Of a stretch of DNA of 26,225 bases, positions 7,110-13,823 are shown piece by piece (positions within the stretch are counted from its first letter, which is position 1; every line of letters begins with the position of its first letter). Origin of the DNA: UBA9732 sp045116915 (GTDB lineage Bacteria > Spirochaetota > Spirochaetia > Sphaerochaetales > Sphaerochaetaceae); the NCBI GenBank assembly GCA_045116915.1, contig JBGUMQ010000009.1:1-26225 (forward strand), given 5' to 3'. The notes beneath the pieces were generated by a model that searched no databases, was not told the origin of the DNA, and saw nothing but the letters and a program-made list of their open reading frames with translations. The position numbers and the translations under genes are program-made.

Positions 7110-7116
7110 TTCCAGT

Positions 7117-7755
7117 ATGGGTGAAGAGATACGACATAAAATCAGACAGATCCACGACATACTCGACAGTGTCAGCCCGGCGGACATCACCTTCCTGGAA
7201 AGGCGGGATCCGTTCCGCTTCCTGATAAGCGTCATACTCAGCGCACAGACAACGGACGAGCGTGTGAACCAGGTCACACCGGAACTGTTCGACCGTTATC
7301 CCGACGCCCCTGCGCTTGCCGGTGCCGACATCGATGAAGTGAAACGGATCATCCATCCCACAGGATTCTTCAATTCCAAGGCAAGGCACATCATCGACTG
7401 CGCCGCGGCCATCACGGGAAGGTTCGGAGGCGAGGTTCCACGGGAAATGGACGACCTCCTGACACTTCCGGGCGTCGGACGCAAGACGGCCAACTGCCTG
7501 CGTTCCAATATCCTGGGTCTTCCCGGGATCGTGGTGGACACGCATTTCTCAAGGGTCGTCAACAGGGTGTTCGGCCTGGGAACACGGGATCCCGGCAGAA
7601 TCGAGACCTTCGTATGCGCGAATCTGGACGAGCGGTTCTGGAACCGCTTCTCCATGACGGTCAACCTGCACGGAAGGACGACCTGCCACGCCTCCGGCCA
7701 GGAGTGCGGAGCCTGTCCGCTCCGGACCCTCTGCGCGGAAAAAGATGCAGTGTAA
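7117..7755 (+). CDS. nth: Endonuclease III (base-excision DNA glycosylase/AP lyase)
   Basis: A 212-aa enzyme, as long as E. coli Nth (211 aa), that removes oxidised pyrimidines and cleaves AP sites. The helix-hairpin-helix LPGVGRKTAN (117-126) carries catalytic Lys123; the catalytic Asp is Asp141 in VDTHFSRVVNRVF. The C-terminal 4Fe-4S loop is complete: Cys190-x6-Cys197-x2-Cys200-x5-Cys206. The ATG at 7117 gives the family N-terminus; earlier in-frame ATGs (7063, 7066) lie upstream of the predicted transcription start. No Shine-Dalgarno is present and the -10 ends 7 nt before the ATG, so the mRNA is probably leaderless. Transcribed alone, divergent from tRNA-Pro. Confidence 0.95.
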   Translation: MGEEIRHKIRQIHDILDSVSPADITFLERRDPFRFLISVILSAQTTDERVNQVTPELFDRYPDAPALAGADIDEVKRIIHPTGFFNSKARHIIDCAAAITGRFGGEVPREMDDLLTLPGVGRKTANCLRSNILGLPGIVVDTHFSRVVNRVFGLGTRDPGRIETFVCANLDERFWNRFSMTVNLHGRTTCHASGQECGACPLRTLCAEKDAV

Positions 7756-7774
7756 TGATGTAAGGACAAACAGA

Positions 7775-7798
7775 AAGGGCTGCCGGTCGGCAGCCCTT
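7775..7798. terminator. Bidirectional hairpin between nth and the membrane protein gene
   Basis: An 11-bp perfect stem, AAGGGCTGCCG (7775-7785) with CGGCAGCCCTT (7788-7798), lies between two convergent genes. The flanks are only mildly U-rich, so it may work as a weak terminator or 3'-end stabiliser for both. Confidence 0.6.
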
Positions 7799-7824
7799 CA
7801 TGAATCCGTCCGGTATCCCGGTGG

Positions 7825-8481
7825 TCAGTCGATGACGTCGATCGTCCTGCGGATGACGGACAGGTAGAAGATGTAGCTGACGATGCTCGCGATTCCGCCG
7901 GCAAGCGCCAGGATGAGGGTGACGGAACCTGCGGCATCGGGCTTCTTGGCGTAGAAATTGTTGAGGAAGTTCAGGACGACCGAGATGGCCCAGATGACGA
8001 TGATCACGACCCTTGCCGTCTTGCAGGACGAGACGAGTCTGTCCTTCTTCAGGGCCTGGGCGATGTTCATGCATCCGCAGATGACATAATAGAATACGAA
8101 CAGCTGGCAGACCTCGCTCAGTGACGACAGGTAACCGGCGATGCTGGGGTGCTTTGTCTCGAGGATGGATGCCACGATCGATGCGGCGACACCCATGACG
8201 AGTGTGATGAGGGCGTTCTTGAATCCCTCGTCGTCTTTGGATGCACCGATGATTCCGACCAGGTTCAGGATGAATGCCACAATCGCCATGACAAGGGCGA
8301 CGAGCATGGACAGCAGCGAGACGATGTCTGTCGTGTTGACCTTCGAGGCACCGGATTTCACCGCACTTCCGAGTACGACCATCAGAACCGCGGCGACGAT
8401 TCCTATGACGGCCGCGATGATGGAAACGACTTCTCCGGCAAAGATCTTGCCGAGGCCTTTCCTTGCGTTTTCATACTTCAT
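7825..8481 (-). CDS. Multi-pass membrane protein, unknown function
   Basis: A 218-aa protein I do not recognise. After a basic N-terminus (MKYENARKGLGK) come about five hydrophobic spans: about 16-42 (VVSIIAAVIGIVAAVLMVVLG), 53-78, 91-108, 120-140 and 158-215, the last part holding two. The cytosolic loops carry Lys/Arg clusters (ALKKDR, FYAKKPD). No catalytic motif or transporter signature is visible. The ATG at 8481 is preferred over one 24 nt upstream because GGGAG lies 7 nt before it. It is monocistronic and convergent with nth. It resembles the small integral membrane proteins common in gut spirochaetes and clostridia, but I assign no role. Confidence 0.75.
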   Translation of the reverse strand: MKYENARKGLGKIFAGEVVSIIAAVIGIVAAVLMVVLGSAVKSGASKVNTTDIVSLLSMLVALVMAIVAFILNLVGIIGASKDDEGFKNALITLVMGVAASIVASILETKHPSIAGYLSSLSEVCQLFVFYYVICGCMNIAQALKKDRLVSSCKTARVVIIVIWAISVVLNFLNNFYAKKPDAAGSVTLILALAGGIASIVSYIFYLSVIRRTIDVID

Positions 8482-8594
8482 TTTCAATCTCCCTATCCGT
8501 TTCATGCGGATACTTTAATGCACTTGTTATGGCGGAATCATATAAATAAAACAATAAAAAGTAAATACGGGCCTGTTATGGTGGCGGCAAGGAC

Positions 8595-8623
8595 TTTACA
8601 TTCTTTTTGATTTCTGTTAATTT
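8595..8623 (+). promoter_or_regulatory. Candidate rpmB promoter
   Basis: TTTACA (8595-8600; 5 of 6), a 17-nt spacer and TAATTT (8618-8623; 3 of 6) lie 67 nt before rpmB. The expected transcript opens with a 7-bp hairpin, CGCTTCC-AAT-GGGAGCG (8634-8650), which could be a regulatory leader. The rest of the 208-nt gap is AT-rich with no gene. Confidence 0.4.
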
Positions 8624-8689
8624 CCTAATGTTGCGCTTCCAATGGGAGCGTGGCGCCGACAAAGAAACTCTATTAAGGTGGAATATATC

Positions 8690-8920
8690 ATGGCACGTAG
8701 ATGTGAGATTTGTGGAAAGGGAACAATGGCCGGTAACGTGGTTACCAGAAAGGGACAGCCGAAGAAGAAGGGTGGTGTCGGTCAGCATATCGGTGTCACA
8801 ACAAAGAGAGTCTTCAGACCGAACATCATCACAGTCAAGACAATGATCGGCGGCACACCGACCACAGTCAAGGTCTGCGCAAGATGCCTCAGGGCCGGCA
8901 AGGTCCAGAAGGTTGTCTGA
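8690..8920 (+). CDS. rpmB: 50S ribosomal protein L28
   Basis: A 76-aa ribosomal protein of the large subunit. It is the zinc-ribbon form: CEIC at residues 5-8 and CARC at 63-66 are the two CxxC pairs. It is strongly basic in between (KGQPKKKGG, TTKRVFRPN). The ATG at 8690 follows AAGGTGG with a 9-nt spacer; an in-frame ATG at 8642 lies in the leader hairpin and has no ribosome site. It is monocistronic with its own promoter and a strong terminator, not linked to rpmG here. Confidence 0.96.
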   Translation: MARRCEICGKGTMAGNVVTRKGQPKKKGGVGQHIGVTTKRVFRPNIITVKTMIGGTPTTVKVCARCLRAGKVQKVV

Positions 8921-8948
8921 TAGTCCTTCATTCCTTTTGAAAGAAAGA

Positions 8949-8975
8949 GTCCCGGTTTCCCGGGACTTTTTTTTA
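8949..8975 (+). terminator. Strong intrinsic terminator of rpmB
   Basis: An 8-bp stem, AGTCCCGG (8949-8956) with CCGGGACT (8961-8968), tetraloop TTTC, then a run of Ts to 8975. It lies 28 nt after the rpmB stop. On the minus strand the stem is followed by CTTTCTTTC, so it may also end the convergent galK transcript. Confidence 0.92.
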
Positions 8976-9001
8976 CACGACATCATCTGCAATGACACGA
9001 T

Positions 9002-10249
9002 CTACATGACGCGTGTTGTCGGCAGGTTCCTGATGGCAAGGACAGTGCAGCAGCCCTGTCCGAACACGGCCTCCATGTATCTGAAGTAGGCCTGTGTGCG
9101 GTCTATGGGCACGTAGGCTTCGATCGTTCCCGCGAAACCGCCGCCCTGGACGCGGAAGGCACCATCGTTCCCGATGAAGGATTCGGCCATGGCCAGCGCC
9201 AGGGCTATCCCCTGCTCATCGTATGCTTTCGGACTGAAGATGTTCTGGAGGTAGCGGAAACTCGAGTCTCCGCTCTGTCTGACAAGGGAGAGATAGGTCT
9301 TGAAATCGTGCTCCTGCAGTGCCTTCATCATCGAATCCACCCTGTCGTTCTCGTTGAAGAAGTGGTGGGCACGCAGGACGGCCCTGTCGTTCATGACGGC
9401 CTTGCGCAGCTGTCCCAGGTTGTCCCTGAACAGAACCGGATCCACATCGCGCAGGTAGTCTTTCCCGAAGAACCGGGCGACTGTGCGCATCTCCGCCGGG
9501 ATGGAGGCGTAGTCGGCGGTAAGGTCGGCGTGGTTGCCTCCCGTGGTTGTGATGACCAGGTTGAATCCGTAATCGGCGAAATCGCATGCGACCGGGGTTA
9601 TGACAGGAGCCTTGGGATTCCTGAAATCGATACCGACGATTCCGCCGTTGGCGCATGCTATCTGGTCCATCAGTCCGCTGGGTTTGCCGAAATGGATGTT
9701 CTCGGCCTCCTGTCCCATGATGGCCAGGTCGGTCGTGGTGAACCTGTCGTCGTTGAAGAGCGAGTTGAAGATCGTCCCGACAAGGACCTCGACTGCCGCC
9801 GAGCTGCTCAGGCCGGATCCCTTGAACACGCTTGAGCACACATTGGCGCAGAAGCCTCCGGTCCTGCCGCCGCGGGATGCGAACGATGCGGCCACTCCTC
9901 TGATCAGGGCCTGAGTGGTCCCGAAAAGGGACTCGTCCACATCCGGATCGGAGATGTCGACGCTGATGGTTGGGTAGCCCTCGCTTGCGAATACGACCAT
10001 ATTCCCATCGGTCGGATGGACGGCCGCGATGGTGTCCAGATTGATCGAACCGGCGATCACCTTTCCCAGGTTGTGGTCGGTATGGTTCCCCGCCAGCTCC
10101 GTCCTTCCGGATGTTGAGAACACCGACTGCGCCCTCACTCCGAACAGCTTCTCATGTTCGTCAGTCAGGCTTGCGAACCTTCTTTCCGCCGCGGCCCTTG
10201 CCTCTGTGTCTGAGGAAGTCAGTCTTCCGTACAATCCAGCGATATCCAT
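9002..10249 (-). CDS. galK: Galactokinase
   Basis: A 415-aa GHMP-family kinase that makes galactose-1-phosphate from galactose and ATP, the first step of the Leloir pathway. All three family motifs are present: GRTELAGNHTDHNLGK (48-63, sugar binding), KGSGLSSSAAVEV (143-155, ATP loop) and VQGGGFAGTIEAYVP (367-381). The catalytic Asp is Asp195 in SGLMDQ. The first motif is the GRTE.xGNHTDH variant common in clostridia and gut bacteria rather than the enteric GEHTDY form. AGGAG lies about 8 nt before the ATG at 10249. That start sits inside the end of recQ, so the genes overlap by 89 nt. No galT or galE is in the window. Confidence 0.93.
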   Translation of the reverse strand: MDIAGLYGRLTSSDTEARAAAERRFASLTDEHEKLFGVRAQSVFSTSGRTELAGNHTDHNLGKVIAGSINLDTIAAVHPTDGNMVVFASEGYPTISVDISDPDVDESLFGTTQALIRGVAASFASRGGRTGGFCANVCSSVFKGSGLSSSAAVEVLVGTIFNSLFNDDRFTTTDLAIMGQEAENIHFGKPSGLMDQIACANGGIVGIDFRNPKAPVITPVACDFADYGFNLVITTTGGNHADLTADYASIPAEMRTVARFFGKDYLRDVDPVLFRDNLGQLRKAVMNDRAVLRAHHFFNENDRVDSMMKALQEHDFKTYLSLVRQSGDSSFRYLQNIFSPKAYDEQGIALALAMAESFIGNDGAFRVQGGGFAGTIEAYVPIDRTQAYFRYMEAVFGQGCCTVLAIRNLPTTRVM

Positions 10250-11774
10250 CGTCCAATCTCCTGAGTAATGATGCAATGGCATTATATATGGATTTGTCTG
10301 ACGGGTACAGCAGTTTTCCGTTGCCGGATCCGGAAGGCTCCAGATAACCGATACCCGAGACGGGGAAAGGGGACTCATCCGAGGAAAGCCTTTCCAGTGT
10401 CCGGATGAGCGCCTTGGGATTCCAACCGCGCACCGAACCGAAAAGCGGGTTCATGATATCCTCTTGTCTTATGAGCATCGATTTTTTAACACCACAAAGC
10501 AGGAATGCGGCTATCGTATTGTCAAACCTGAACGGCCATCTCCTGACAAGCCTCACGATCTGCCGCCGTGCGGTCATCTCTTTCCTCTGCTGTCCGAGGC
10601 AGACATCGCACCCGGTGCATTCGTCCTTCTCCTGCCCCATGGCACTGAGGATGGAGCGTCGTCTGCAGGTCTCCGGCTGTCCGTCGCGTCGCGGCCTGAA
10701 GGTGTCCAGCACGGGGCTGTACGGCGTGTCCGTGACCATGTCGTCCGATGTCACCACCACCCATGCGTCCGCGATCTCCCCGTCACGTCCGCCACGCCCG
10801 GATTCCTGCAGGTATTCCTCGTATGAGGAAGGAAGCCTGTGATGGATGACCGTCCTGATGTCCTTCTTGTCCACGCCCATGCCGAACGCGCTCGTGGACA
10901 GTAACAACCCGTCGTGAGAATCCATGAACCATTTCTCCAGATCCTCGCGTTCCTCCCTCGAGAGCCCCGCGTGGTAGTAGCGCACCGGCATGCCGCGCGT
11001 TTCCATCAGGATGCGGATGCACAGGCGTTCGGTATCGCCCCTGGTACGGCAGAACACCACGGCCGGCTTCCGGCATGCGCGGGCAAGCTCGATCACCGCC
11101 TGTGTCCGGCTCAGGGTCGGGTACGACCTGTAGATTATGTTGGGTCTGTCTATGTCTCCCCTGACTATCAGGGGTCTGGAGAAGAACAGGCAGGACCTGA
11201 TGTCCCGTATCGTCTGCTCCGTGGCGGTTGCGGTGAACGCCAGAACCTGGTGGGGCCTGAGCCTGATGACCGCATCGGTCAGCGACAGGTATGACGGCCT
11301 GAAGCCCTTGCCCCACTGCGATATCACGTGCGCCTCGTCGACGACGAGCAGGCTTACATGGAAACGTGAAAGCCTGTTCAGGACATATGTTCCGCTCAGG
11401 CTCTCAGGTGTGGTGACAACTATCCTTGTTCCCGAAGCGAGTCTTGCGAAGACCTCCTCACGCTGTTTCCATGTCTGCCCGCCGCGCAGGCACACGCAGG
11501 CTATGCCCGCCTTCCTCAGTCTGGCCATCTGGTCGTTCATGAGGGCCAGAAGCGGGTAGACGATCAGGGTTATCCCTTTGCAAAGCGTGGCCGGGATCAG
11601 GAAGCACAGGGACTTTCCGGTTCCGGTCGGGAGGATGACAAGCTGATGCCTGACCTGACTGCTGTCCTCCTGTTCCAGGATCCTCTGGATGACCAGGATC
11701 TGGTATGGCCTGGGCATCGTGATGCCGAATTTCTCCCGTGCGGTGGTGATTATCCTTTCAAGATGGTTCTCCAT
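10161..11774 (-). CDS. recQ: RecQ-family ATP-dependent DNA helicase
   Basis: A 537-aa 3'-5' superfamily 2 helicase for DNA repair and recombination. Walker A is PTGTGKS (49-55), Walker B/DEAH is at 146-149, TATATEQT is motif III, and SGRGGRDG is motif VI. The RecQ zinc site is visible as ETC...DECTGCDVC. The C-terminus lacks the HRDC domain of the 609-aa E. coli RecQ and ends in a very basic tail (RHRGKGRGGKKVRKP). I start at ATG 11774, where the helicase region opens; longer in-frame extension would translate the conserved upstream promoter element. TATTTA ends 5 nt before this ATG, with only GGGGC between, so the transcript may be leaderless. It overlaps the downstream galK by 89 nt in another frame. 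Confidence 0.92.
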   Translation of the reverse strand: MENHLERIITTAREKFGITMPRPYQILVIQRILEQEDSSQVRHQLVILPTGTGKSLCFLIPATLCKGITLIVYPLLALMNDQMARLRKAGIACVCLRGGQTWKQREEVFARLASGTRIVVTTPESLSGTYVLNRLSRFHVSLLVVDEAHVISQWGKGFRPSYLSLTDAVIRLRPHQVLAFTATATEQTIRDIRSCLFFSRPLIVRGDIDRPNIIYRSYPTLSRTQAVIELARACRKPAVVFCRTRGDTERLCIRILMETRGMPVRYYHAGLSREEREDLEKWFMDSHDGLLLSTSAFGMGVDKKDIRTVIHHRLPSSYEEYLQESGRGGRDGEIADAWVVVTSDDMVTDTPYSPVLDTFRPRRDGQPETCRRRSILSAMGQEKDECTGCDVCLGQQRKEMTARRQIVRLVRRWPFRFDNTIAAFLLCGVKKSMLIRQEDIMNPLFGSVRGWNPKALIRTLERLSSDESPFPVSGIGYLEPSGSGNGKLLYPSDKSIYNAIASLLRRLDDGYRWIVRKTDFLRHRGKGRGGKKVRKPD

Positions 11775-11779
11775 GCCCC

Positions 11780-11808
11780 TAAATACGGAAAAAGTGTCCG
11801 GAATATTG
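11780..11808 (-). promoter_or_regulatory. Conserved element C (recQ): CAATAT-N17-TATTTA
   Basis: Minus strand: CAATAT (11803-11808), 17-nt spacer containing GGACACTTTTTCCG, then TATTTA (11780-11785) 5 nt before the recQ ATG. The same element precedes ssb, the lipoprotein gene and the right-edge gene. The fixed 17-nt spacing is promoter-like, but the strong spacer conservation points to a bound regulator or special sigma factor. Confidence 0.75.
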
Positions 11809-11847
11809 CGTTTTCGGAGAAAAAACTTGCCGGAATCGTCTCTTTTT

Positions 11848-11877
11848 TTGTTTTTCCCCGGCATCCTGTGCTATACT
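11848..11877 (+). promoter_or_regulatory. Promoter of the candidate ncRNA
   Basis: TTGTTT (11848-11853), 18-nt spacer and TATACT (11872-11877) on the plus strand, opposite to recQ. Transcription should start near 11884. Confidence 0.5.
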
Positions 11878-11883
11878 GATGTC

Positions 11884-11984
11884 GCTCGTTATACAAACAA
11901 GGGAAAAGAGTGGCTTCGGATGCCTGTCAGGCTACGGGGCCGGGAAGGGAACTGAAACCCCAGGGTGGAGGTTCCTTTTTCTTT
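11884..11984 (+). ncRNA. Candidate structured ncRNA, about 100 nt, family unknown
   Basis: The recQ/lipid-kinase gap holds a compact transcription unit on the strand opposite to both genes: a promoter (-10 at 11872-11877), a folded body and a terminator (11948-11984). The body folds as GGCTTCG (11912-11918) paired with CGGGGCC (11935-11941) over 7 bp including two G-U pairs, enclosing a second hairpin GCCT-GTC-AGGC (11922-11932). It has no good ORF; the longest short frame from an ATG is 11 codons. I tested it by eye against SRP RNA, 6S and common riboswitch cores and found no match. Family unknown; it could instead be a 5'/3' regulatory RNA antisense to the dgk 3' end. Confidence 0.5.
11948..11984 (+). 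terminator. Terminator of the candidate ncRNA
   Basis: GGAAC (11948-11952) pairs with GTTCC (11971-11975); an inner ACCC-CA-GGGT stem is separated by a TGAA/GGAG internal loop that could form tandem G-A pairs. The stem is followed by TTTTTCTTT. Polarity is plus. Confidence 0.6.
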
Positions 11985-11990
11985 GTCCTC

Positions 11991-12887
11991 TCACGGGAGG
12001 ATCATGGTCAGCTGCCGCTTGCAGTCGCGGACGCTGACGCTTCTGTGGATGCCGCCGTCCTCGCCGTCGAGGGTCCATGCCGTGTCCTCGTCGGTGATGA
12101 TTTCAAAGCTCGAGGATCTGGTGGACAATATCTCGGGATGGTCCATGTTTCCCGACATCAGAAGATCCAAAGCATGGCCGAATTGGGCGAGGTTCTTCGG
12201 TTTCTGGATGAACAACCCCTCCATAAGGCCATCTTTCAGCTCGACGTTCTGCGGGACGAGCTGCCTGAGGCTTCCGATCGTGAGAGAGTTCGAGATGCAC
12301 CCGACAAGGAATTCCCCTGTGAATACATAGCGGTCCGACCTGATCTCCATGGTCCTGCACGAGGCCATCAGGTTCCTGGGGTCGGCGTATCTGAGGGCAT
12401 TTGTCAGATATGCCAGGAACCCGAACGTGTTCTTGGCTTCCTGGTTTGTCGTGTAGGGGATGTCGGAAACGGCTCCGAACGCCGCGACATACGAGAAGTA
12501 GGTGTCCCCGAAAAGCCCGACATCTATGGACGTGCTTGTACCTTCCGCGGCTATCCTTGCAGCTTTCCCGATGTCCCTGGGGATCTTGTGGGAGGTTGCG
12601 AAATCGTTGACCGTTCCTGACGGTATGTAGGCGAGATCGACCGGTCTGGTGAGGTTCATCACGCCGTTGACCGCCTCGTGGAGCATCCCGTCGCCGCCCC
12701 CGACGATTATCCTCTCGTAGTAGCCTCCCCACTTGAGTATCTTCTCCGTGGCATCGCCCTTGCACTGGGTGGGGTAGATCGTGACCAGATATCCCGCCTT
12801 GGTGAGGATGTCGGTTATGGCGGAGATGTTGGCTATGATCTTGCCTTTGCCGGCATGGGGGTTGAACAGGAAAAGCGCTTTCTTCAT
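11991..12887 (-). CDS. Diacylglycerol/lipid kinase (YegS/BmrU family)
   Basis: A 298-aa member of the DagK catalytic superfamily, which phosphorylates diacylglycerol or related lipids at the inner face of the membrane. The N-terminal nucleotide loop is NPHAGKGK (9-16), followed by the signature GGGDGMLHEAVNGV (63-76) and PSGTVNDFA; the C-terminal beta-sandwich includes DGLMEGLFI. Length matches the YegS/DgkB group (~290-300 aa). No Shine-Dalgarno lies before the ATG at 12887; TATACT ends 7 nt upstream (12895-12900) with TTCACC as -35 at 18 nt, so the mRNA is probably leaderless. It lies downstream of the small membrane protein gene on the same strand but has its own promoter. Confidence 0.9.
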   Translation of the reverse strand: MKKALFLFNPHAGKGKIIANISAITDILTKAGYLVTIYPTQCKGDATEKILKWGGYYERIIVGGGDGMLHEAVNGVMNLTRPVDLAYIPSGTVNDFATSHKIPRDIGKAARIAAEGTSTSIDVGLFGDTYFSYVAAFGAVSDIPYTTNQEAKNTFGFLAYLTNALRYADPRNLMASCRTMEIRSDRYVFTGEFLVGCISNSLTIGSLRQLVPQNVELKDGLMEGLFIQKPKNLAQFGHALDLLMSGNMDHPEILSTRSSSFEIITDEDTAWTLDGEDGGIHRSVSVRDCKRQLTMILP

Positions 12888-12894
12888 GCGCTCA

Positions 12895-12924
12895 AGTATA
12901 CCGTCAACAGGCCCGGACGGTGAA
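12895..12924 (-). promoter_or_regulatory. Leaderless promoter of the lipid kinase gene
   Basis: Minus strand: TTCACC (12919-12924), 18-nt spacer, TATACT (12895-12900), 7 nt, ATG. Confidence 0.6.
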
Positions 12925-12950
12925 GTGGGGGTTCTTGTGTCCGACCGGTC

Positions 12951-13160
12951 TTATTCCTTGTTCGCCACCCATCGCAGAAGCATGGCGACATCGATGATGC
13001 CGATGGTGATGAGGATGCCGGCTCCGAATCCGAAGACCGCTATCAGGATTCCCAAAGCCGAAAAGCTGTCATGGTCCTTGGAATAGCTTCTTTTCGCCGC
13101 TATGCCGAATGCGATACTGAACAGTGATATCAAAAGGCCTACGACGACGTTGAGAACCAT
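12951..13160 (-). CDS. Small two-helix membrane protein, unknown
   Basis: A 69-aa protein with two hydrophobic helices, residues about 3-21 (VLNVVVGLLISLFSIAFGI) and 35-60 (LGILIAVFGFGAGILITIGIIDVAML), separated by a polar loop AAKRSYSKDHDSFS. No known motif. ATG 13160 was chosen over an in-frame start 36 nt upstream because GGGAGGG lies just before it. It is upstream of the lipid kinase gene on the same strand with a 63-nt gap. The codon pattern and ribosome site support a real gene. Confidence 0.65.
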   Translation of the reverse strand: MVLNVVVGLLISLFSIAFGIAAKRSYSKDHDSFSALGILIAVFGFGAGILITIGIIDVAMLLRWVANKE

Positions 13161-13174
13161 GATCCCTCCCCCAT

Positions 13175-13237
13175 GGGAAACCGGTACACACCACACCGTC
13201 CTTTATGCTAATCTATGCATGTGATACCCGGTTTCCC
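13175..13237. repeat. 10-bp inverted repeat, 43 nt apart
   Basis: GGGAAACCGG (13175-13184) and its exact complement CCGGTTTCCC (13228-13237) flank 43 nt in the ndk/membrane-protein intergenic region. On the minus strand the hairpin would lie in the leader of the 69-aa gene, just before its ribosome site. On DNA it could be two operator half-sites. Confidence 0.55.
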
Positions 13238-13297
13238 GCATTGAATCATCTATGGTTCATAGTATGCCGGAAAAAGGATTGAATGTACAGTTTTGTA

Positions 13298-13317
13298 AAC
13301 CGATTTATATATCGGTT
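13298..13317 (+). promoter_or_regulatory. Palindromic operator-like site in the ndk promoter
   Basis: AACCGAT-TTATAT-ATCGGTT is a perfect 7-bp inverted repeat centred on a TTATAT sequence that may be the -10. It lies 37 nt before the ndk ATG. No convincing -35 is seen, which fits an activated or repressed promoter. Confidence 0.5.
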
Positions 13318-13353
13318 GGCAATCAATCATTTATGAATCAAGGAGATGAAGCA

Positions 13354-13821
13354 ATGTCTACTGAGAGAACGTTCATAGCTATCAAGCCCGATGCCGTCCA
13401 GAGGGGACTGATCGGGAAGATCATCGGAAGGATCGAGGACAAGGGCTACAAGATCGTGGCTCTGAAGATGGTCCAGGTTTCGGACGGGCAGGCCGCCGCG
13501 CACTATGCCGAGCATTACGGCAAACCCTTCTACCCGAATCTCGTGAAGTTCATCACCAGCGCACCGATTGTCGCCATGGTTGTCGAGGGTGACAACGCGA
13601 TCAGCGGAATGCGCCAGATCATGGGGAAGACCAATCCGGCCAACGCCGAGGTCGGCACGATCAGAGGGGATTTCTCACCGGAGATGAGCTTCAACGTCAT
13701 CCACGGATCCGATGGCCCCGAGAGCGCCGCAAGGGAAATCGCGATCTATTTCAAACCCGAGGAGATGTGCGACAGGTGGCAGACCGCCTTCGAGATCCTC
13801 AGGGACAAGATGAACGGCTGA
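13354..13821 (+). CDS. ndk: Nucleoside diphosphate kinase
   Basis: A 155-aa cytosolic enzyme that transfers the gamma phosphate from ATP to other NDPs by a phospho-histidine intermediate. The active-site His117 lies in NVIHGSDGPESA, the family signature, and the N-terminal IKPDAVQRGLIG is intact. Length is slightly over the usual 140-150 aa, due to a C-terminal MCDRWQTAFEILRDKMNG helix. The ATG at 13354 follows AAGGAG; longer in-frame starts run through the operator palindrome. The gene is monocistronic and convergent with the AEC transporter gene, with only 2 nt between stops. Confidence 0.96.
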   Translation: MSTERTFIAIKPDAVQRGLIGKIIGRIEDKGYKIVALKMVQVSDGQAAAHYAEHYGKPFYPNLVKFITSAPIVAMVVEGDNAISGMRQIMGKTNPANAEVGTIRGDFSPEMSFNVIHGSDGPESAAREIAIYFKPEEMCDRWQTAFEILRDKMNG

Positions 13822-13823
13822 AA

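Noticed and set aside
11920..11955. 11-codon ORF inside the candidate ncRNA
   Set aside because: No ribosome site at the right distance and it lies within the predicted stems.
11884..11984. SRP RNA, 6S RNA or a common riboswitch
   Set aside because: The conserved SRP apical loop (GGAAGG...AGCAG) and known riboswitch cores could not be found; left as unknown.
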